Of a DNA stretch of 10,450 nt, positions 5,955 to 10,450 are shown piece after piece. Positions within the stretch are counted from its first letter, which is position 1. Every line of letters begins with the position of its first letter. The stretch comes from Burkholderiales bacterium. GTDB lineage: Bacteria; Pseudomonadota; Gammaproteobacteria; Burkholderiales; Burkholderiaceae. The stretch lies in NCBI GenBank assembly GCA_947371645.1, contig CANBQJ010000127.1:1-10450 (forward strand), in the 5' to 3' direction. Under the pieces are notes generated by a model. That model had not been told where the DNA came from and did not search any database. It saw nothing but the letters and a program-made list of their open reading frames with translations. The position numbers were made by a program, and so were the translations under genes.

Positions 5955-7564
5955 GCAAACTGCCTGATCCCTTCCGCGAAGGCCTGGCCCAAGGCTGGAA
6001 AGCCAGCAACGGCGCCGATGGCCTGCCCGAGACCCTGGAGTGCGATGTCGTCATCGTCGGCACCGGCGCAGGTGGCGGCATCACCGCCGAGCTGCTGACC
6101 CAGGCTGGCCTGAACGTCGTGCTGATCGAAGAAGGACCGCTGCGCACCAGCTCCGACTTCAACCAGAAAGAGTCCGAAGCCTATGCCGACCTGTACCAGG
6201 ACGGTGCCGGCCGCAAGACCCTGGACGGCGCCATCGCCCTGCTGCAAGGCCGCTGCGTGGGCGGCACCACTGTCATCAACTGGACGAGTTCATTCCGCAC
6301 GCCTGCGTCCACGCTGGACTACTGGCGCGCGCAGTTCGACCTGAGCGACTTCACCGAAGCAGCGATGGCGCCCTGGTTCGCCCAGGCAGAAAAGCGCCTG
6401 AACATGCACAAGTGGGAAGAGGCGCCACCCAACCTCAACAACGAGATCCTGCGCACCGGCGCCCACAAGATCGGCATCAGCGCAGAAATCATCCCGCGCA
6501 ACGTCAAGGGCTGCTGGAACCTGGGCTCTTGTGGCCTGGGCTGCCCCACCAACGCCAAGCAGTCCATGCTGGTGACCACCATCCCCGGCTCGCTCAAAGC
6601 CGGCGCGCGGCTCTTCCACCAGACCCGCGCCGAACGCTTCGAGTTTGAAGGCAAGAAGGTCAAGGCCCTGGTCTGCGCAGGCATCCAGGTCAACGGCGTG
6701 CGGGTGTCAGACAAGACCATGCGCATCACCGCCCGCCACTATGTGGTCTCGGGCGGCGCCATCAACTCGCCCGCGCTGCTCAAGCGCTCGAAGGCGCCAG
6801 ACCCCCACGGCCTGCTGGGCACGCGCACCTTCCTGCACCCCGTGGCCTTCTCGTCGGCCGTGTTCGATGAAAAGGTCGAAGGCTGGGCGGGCGCACCGCA
6901 GTCCATCTACTCCGATCACTTCATCCAGCACAACCCGCACAACGGCCCCATTGGCTACAAGCTGGAAGCCACCCCCATCCACCCGGGGCTGATGTCGATT
7001 TTGATCGGCGGACACGGCAAGGCGCTGGCCGATCGCTTCAAGGACTACCCCCACACGCAGATGATGCTGGCGCTGCTGCGCGATGGCTTCCACCCCGAGT
7101 CCATCGGGGGCACGGCGATGCTCAACATCGACGGTTCGGCCATGCTGCACTACCCACTGTCGGACTACGTGCTGGAAGGCTTCCGCCAGGCCCTGCTGAC
7201 CATGGCCGAAGTGCAGTTCGCTGCGGGCGCGAAGAAGGTGCTGCCCATGCATGAACAAGGTTCACGCTACACCAACTGGGCAGACACCAAGGCGGCGATC
7301 GCCAAGTTCGACATGAAGCCCTACCTCGTGGGGGCGGGCAGCGCCCACATCATGGGCGGCTGCGCCATGGCAGGTCAGGAAAGCAAGGGCGTGGTGCGGC
7401 CAGACGGCGTGCACTGGCAGATCGAGAACCTGTCCGTGCACGATGGCTCGGTCTTCCCGACCAGCATCGGCGCCAACCCACAGTTGTCGATTTACGGCAC
7501 CGTCAACCGCATGGCCACGCAACTGGCCAAACGGCTCTCCGGCAAGGACGTCGTGCTGGCCTGA
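5951..7564 (+). CDS. GMC-family FAD-dependent oxidoreductase (probable alcohol dehydrogenase, catalytic subunit)
   Basis: This 537-residue flavoprotein has the FAD dinucleotide fold C-D-V-V-I-V-G-T-G-A-G-G-G at residues 31-43, with the ribose-binding glutamates at 60-61. G-R-C-V-G-G-T-T-V-I-N at 100-110 is the first GMC signature region and S-G-G-A-I-N-S-P-A-L-L at 268-277 the second. The C-terminal active-site pair is H466 (S-A-H-I-M-G-G) and N509 (G-A-N-P-Q-L-S-I-Y-G), the His/Asn arrangement seen in cholesterol-oxidase-type GMC enzymes. A cysteine cluster C-x5-C-x3-C lies at 188, 194 and 198, followed by P-T-N-A-K-Q-S; similar motifs occur in fatty-alcohol-oxidase-like GMC proteins. It has no signal peptide, so export probably relies on the coupled Tat-signal partner. 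No cytochrome c subunit follows; the next thing is a terminator. The substrate is not determinable: alcohol, sterol or polyol are all possible. Confidence 0.86.
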   Translation: MSKLPDPFREGLAQGWKASNGADGLPETLECDVVIVGTGAGGGITAELLTQAGLNVVLIEEGPLRTSSDFNQKESEAYADLYQDGAGRKTLDGAIALLQGRCVGGTTVINWTSSFRTPASTLDYWRAQFDLSDFTEAAMAPWFAQAEKRLNMHKWEEAPPNLNNEILRTGAHKIGISAEIIPRNVKGCWNLGSCGLGCPTNAKQSMLVTTIPGSLKAGARLFHQTRAERFEFEGKKVKALVCAGIQVNGVRVSDKTMRITARHYVVSGGAINSPALLKRSKAPDPHGLLGTRTFLHPVAFSSAVFDEKVEGWAGAPQSIYSDHFIQHNPHNGPIGYKLEATPIHPGLMSILIGGHGKALADRFKDYPHTQMMLALLRDGFHPESIGGTAMLNIDGSAMLHYPLSDYVLEGFRQALLTMAEVQFAAGAKKVLPMHEQGSRYTNWADTKAAIAKFDMKPYLVGAGSAHIMGGCAMAGQESKGVVRPDGVHWQIENLSVHDGSVFPTSIGANPQLSIYGTVNRMATQLAKRLSGKDVVLA

Positions 7565-7571
7565 GCCCCCA

Positions 7572-7608
7572 GCGAGGCCGATGGCCTCGCCCTCCCGGAC
7601 ACGCCGGG
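7572..7608. repeat. two tandem hairpins after the GMC gene
   Basis: GCGAGGCC (7572-7579) pairs perfectly with GGCCTCGC (7583-7590) around a 3-nt loop. Immediately after, CCCGG (7594-7598) pairs with CCGGG (7604-7608) around a 5-nt loop. They start 8 nt after the GMC stop codon. Neither has a T-tract, so they more likely protect the mRNA 3' end or slow polymerase ahead of the true terminator than terminate by themselves. Confidence 0.6.
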
Positions 7609-7612
7609 CAAC

Positions 7613-7647
7613 AAAAAACCCGCCTGGTTGCCCCGGCGGGTTTTTTT
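7613..7647. terminator. bidirectional rho-independent terminator between the GMC gene and ompA
   Basis: AAAAAACCCGCC (7613-7624) pairs with GGCGGGTTTTTT (7635-7646) around a 10-nt loop. The GC core is six pairs, with an A-tract on one side and seven T residues (7641-7647) on the other. It therefore reads as a stem plus U-tract on both strands. It lies 48 nt after the GMC stop and 44 nt after the ompA stop, the expected place for a shared terminator of convergent genes. Confidence 0.92.
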
Positions 7648-7658
7648 GTGGCGAGAGC

Positions 7659-7677
7659 TTGGCCTGCTTCAGGCCAA
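7659..7677. repeat. perfect 8-bp hairpin after the ompA stop
   Basis: TTGGCCTG (7659-7666) pairs with CAGGCCAA (7670-7677) around the 3-nt loop CTT. It lies 14 nt downstream of the ompA stop on the minus strand, ahead of the T-tract terminator. On the ompA transcript it is the first 3' structure, and it may protect the message against exonucleases. It has no T-tract of its own. Confidence 0.55.
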
Positions 7678-7691
7678 ACTCGCCATCGACA

Positions 7692-8405
7692 TCACTTGCG
7701 GGTGCCGACGACTTCGATTTCCACGCGGCGGTTCTTGGCGCGACCGGCTTCCGACTTGTTGTCGGCCACAGGTTGCGACTGGCCCTTGCCTTCGGTGTAG
7801 ACGCGAGCAGCGTCAATGCCCTTGCCGCCGAGGAAGCTCTTCACGGCGTCAGCGCGCTTGATCGACAGCTTCTGGTTGTAGTCGGCGTTGCCTTGCGAGT
7901 CGGTGTGACCCACGGCGATGACGACTTCCAGGTCCAGGCCCTTGACCTTGTCGGCCAGGTCTTCCAGCTTGGCCTTGCCTTCCTTCTTCAGGACGGCCTT
8001 GTCAGTGTCAAAGTAAGCGTCGGCAGCGAAGCTGACCTTCTCGGGGGCAGCGACAGGAGCGGGCGCAGGCACCGGAGCGGGGACAGGCACAGGAACCGGC
8101 ACGACGGCAGGGGCCGGTGCGGGCGCAGGAGCCGGTGCGGGGGCCGGAGCCGGAGCGGGGGCCGCCACAGGAGCGGGCGCCACCACTGGCGCAGGCGCAA
8201 CAGCTTGAACCGGCGCAGGCACGCCGTCGCAGCCCTGAACACCCGTGGCCGGGGTCCAGAAATTGTCACGCCAGCACAGCTCGTTGGTACCGTTCTTCCA
8301 GACGGTGCCATCGGTGGCGCGCCAGTTGTCGATGGCCTGGGCCATGGAAGCAGAAGACAGCAGGGTGGCTGCAACCAGAGCGGCAATTTTGTTCAGTTTG
8401 ATCAT
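7692..8405 (-). CDS. ompA: OmpA-family outer-membrane/peptidoglycan-binding protein
   Basis: This 237-residue envelope protein has a signal peptide at 1-24 (M-I-K-L-N-K start, hydrophobic core, S-M-A-Q-A cleavage). A short Trp/Cys module at 25-62 has cysteines at 44 and 59 that could form a disulfide. A Pro/Ala/Val linker at about 63-121 contains nine consecutive Pro-Ala pairs. The C-terminal OmpA domain (about 122-235) contains F-D-T-D-K-A, G-H-T-D-S at 166-170 and N-R-R-V-E-I-E-V at 225-232, the residues that bind diaminopimelate in peptidoglycan. It lacks the eight-strand beta-barrel of enteric OmpA, so how it reaches the outer membrane is unclear. The start at 8405 has GAGG at 8412-8415, 6 nt away. 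The alternative ATG two codons earlier (8411) would touch that site, and the frame open to 8492 would bury the signal peptide. The symbol follows common usage for this family in Burkholderiales. Confidence 0.9.
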   Translation of the reverse strand: MIKLNKIAALVAATLLSSASMAQAIDNWRATDGTVWKNGTNELCWRDNFWTPATGVQGCDGVPAPVQAVAPAPVVAPAPVAAPAPAPAPAPAPAPAPAPAVVPVPVPVPAPVPAPAPVAAPEKVSFAADAYFDTDKAVLKKEGKAKLEDLADKVKGLDLEVVIAVGHTDSQGNADYNQKLSIKRADAVKSFLGGKGIDAARVYTEGKGQSQPVADNKSEAGRAKNRRVEIEVVGTRK

Positions 8406-8426
8406 GCACATCCTCGCAAGGTGAAC

Positions 8427-8459
8427 GCAGCACGTGCTGCGGGTGGTCACGGCGACCAC
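8427..8459 (-). promoter_or_regulatory. two stem-loops in the ompA 5' leader
   Basis: GCAGCACGTGCTGC (8427-8440) is a perfect 14-bp palindrome, and GTGGTC (8443-8448) pairs with GACCAC (8454-8459) around a 5-nt loop. Both lie directly upstream of the ompA ribosome site on the minus strand. On the message they would come 5' of an unstructured GAGG-ATG region. Enteric ompA leaders are known for stabilising 5' stem-loops; a similar role here is inference. The palindrome could also be a DNA-binding site containing the E-box-like CACGTG. Confidence 0.45.
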
Positions 8460-8514
8460 GGATCCGGGCTTGGCTGCCCATGCGATCTGCACTCAACGCA
8501 GAACACGACGGATT

Positions 8515-8542
8515 CGTTTACAACTATTTGCAACGGGGCCAA
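8515..8542 (-). promoter_or_regulatory. candidate ompA sigma70 promoter
   Basis: On the minus strand TTGGCC (8537-8542) and TAAACG (8515-8520) are separated by 16 bp and lie in the only AT-rich patch of this intergenic region. Transcription would begin near 8508, giving a leader of about 100 nt that includes the two stem-loops. Both hexamers match consensus only partly. Confidence 0.35.
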
Positions 8543-8647
8543 GACGCCTTTCGATTCTGCCATAGCACCTGAAACGCCCCGGGGTTCCCCTGATGCCATC
8601 TGGCCGAGTGAGGGCCTTGTTGCGCATGGGCGACAATCCCCCCCAAT

Positions 8648-8653
8648 TACAAT
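8648..8653 (+). promoter_or_regulatory. candidate gyrA -10 element
   Basis: TACAAT differs from the TATAAT consensus at one position and is followed by an AT-richer stretch (GTTTGATTTC). No good -35 hexamer sits 16-18 bp upstream; TTGCGC (8620-8625) is too far at 22 bp. Transcription would start near 8660, leaving a leader of about 110 nt. The 363-nt region from 8406 to 8768 otherwise holds the ompA leader and promoter, a GC-rich stretch with nothing recognised (about 8545-8615), and the small leader ORF. Confidence 0.45.
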
Positions 8654-8678
8654 GCCCGTTTGATTTCAGGGGTGCGCC

Positions 8679-8762
8679 ATGGGCGCCTGTCGCCTGGGCT
8701 GCCAGCCCTCGCGCGATGGCACCCGCCACCCGCCCCGCTGGCCGATCTCGTCTGTTGCCTGA
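8679..8762 (+). CDS. possible 27-codon leader ORF upstream of and in frame with gyrA
   Basis: ATG at 8679 is preceded by AGGGG (8668-8672) at a 6-nt spacing, a better ribosome site than the one before gyrA. The ORF encodes 27 residues starting M-G-A-C-R-L-G-C and ending at TGA 8760-8762. It is in the same frame as gyrA, with only two codons between its stop and the gyrA ATG. An in-frame stop at 8661 closes it upstream. The peptide has two cysteines and several arginines and prolines, with no recognised motif. It may couple gyrA translation, or it may be chance in GC-rich DNA. Confidence 0.35.
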   Translation: MGACRLGCQPSRDGTRHPPRWPISSVA

Positions 8763-8768
8763 GTCCGC

Positions 8769-10450
<1,682 letters not shown>

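Noticed and set aside
8086..8170. Repetitive GC tract in ompA considered as a CRISPR or minisatellite
   Set aside because: The repetition comes from alternating Pro and Ala codons with varied third bases; there are no spacers or conserved repeat units.
8406..8492. OmpA extended to 8492
   Set aside because: It would place 29 residues before a textbook signal peptide and would cross the leader stem-loops and ribosome site.

Overview
The window is GC-rich, densely packed chromosomal DNA from a betaproteobacterium, most likely order Burkholderiales (Comamonadaceae or a close relative). This rests on three things: the gene order PP2C phosphatase - rph - rdgB - hemW; an OmpA-type lipoprotein-like porin-domain gene directly upstream of and divergent from gyrA; and an OmpA N-terminal module (W-K-N-G-T-N-E-L-C-W-R-D-N-F-W-T-P-A-T) that I associate with this order. 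The species cannot be fixed from the sequence alone. No tRNA, rRNA, insertion sequence, CRISPR array or attachment site was seen.

Layout. Positions 1-3399, plus strand: the 3' end of a PP2C-type Ser/Thr phosphatase, then RNase PH (rph), the house-cleaning nucleotide pyrophosphatase RdgB and the radical-SAM heme chaperone HemW. rph, rdgB and hemW are tightly spaced (32 and 7 nt) and probably form an operon. Positions 3426-5129, minus strand: a complete FadD-type long-chain acyl-CoA ligase, convergent with hemW. Positions 5130-5417: a 288-nt divergent control region with several inverted and direct repeats. Positions 5418-7564, plus strand: a small Tat-signal protein translationally coupled (ATGA overlap) to a GMC-family FAD oxidoreductase that has no signal of its own. 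Positions 7565-7691: a convergent intergenic region with four hairpins, one of them a strong bidirectional terminator. Positions 7692-8405, minus strand: an OmpA-family outer-membrane protein with a long Pro/Ala linker. Positions 8406-8768: a divergent control region with ompA leader hairpins, a gyrA -10 element and a small same-frame leader ORF. Positions 8769 to the end, plus strand: gyrA, running off the window.

How the genes fit together. Most of the window is housekeeping: RNA 3'-end processing, nucleotide-pool cleaning, heme delivery, DNA supercoiling and envelope anchoring. The accessory part is the Tat-anchored GMC pair. By analogy with the fructose and gluconate dehydrogenases, the small subunit probably carries the folded flavoprotein through the Tat pore and holds it on the periplasmic face of the inner membrane. 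Its divergent arrangement with fadD suggests, as inference only, that the oxidised substrate may be a fatty or other hydrophobic alcohol whose acid product FadD activates. The most unusual small-scale observations are the leader ORF in the same frame as gyrA and the four-hairpin cluster between the GMC gene and ompA.
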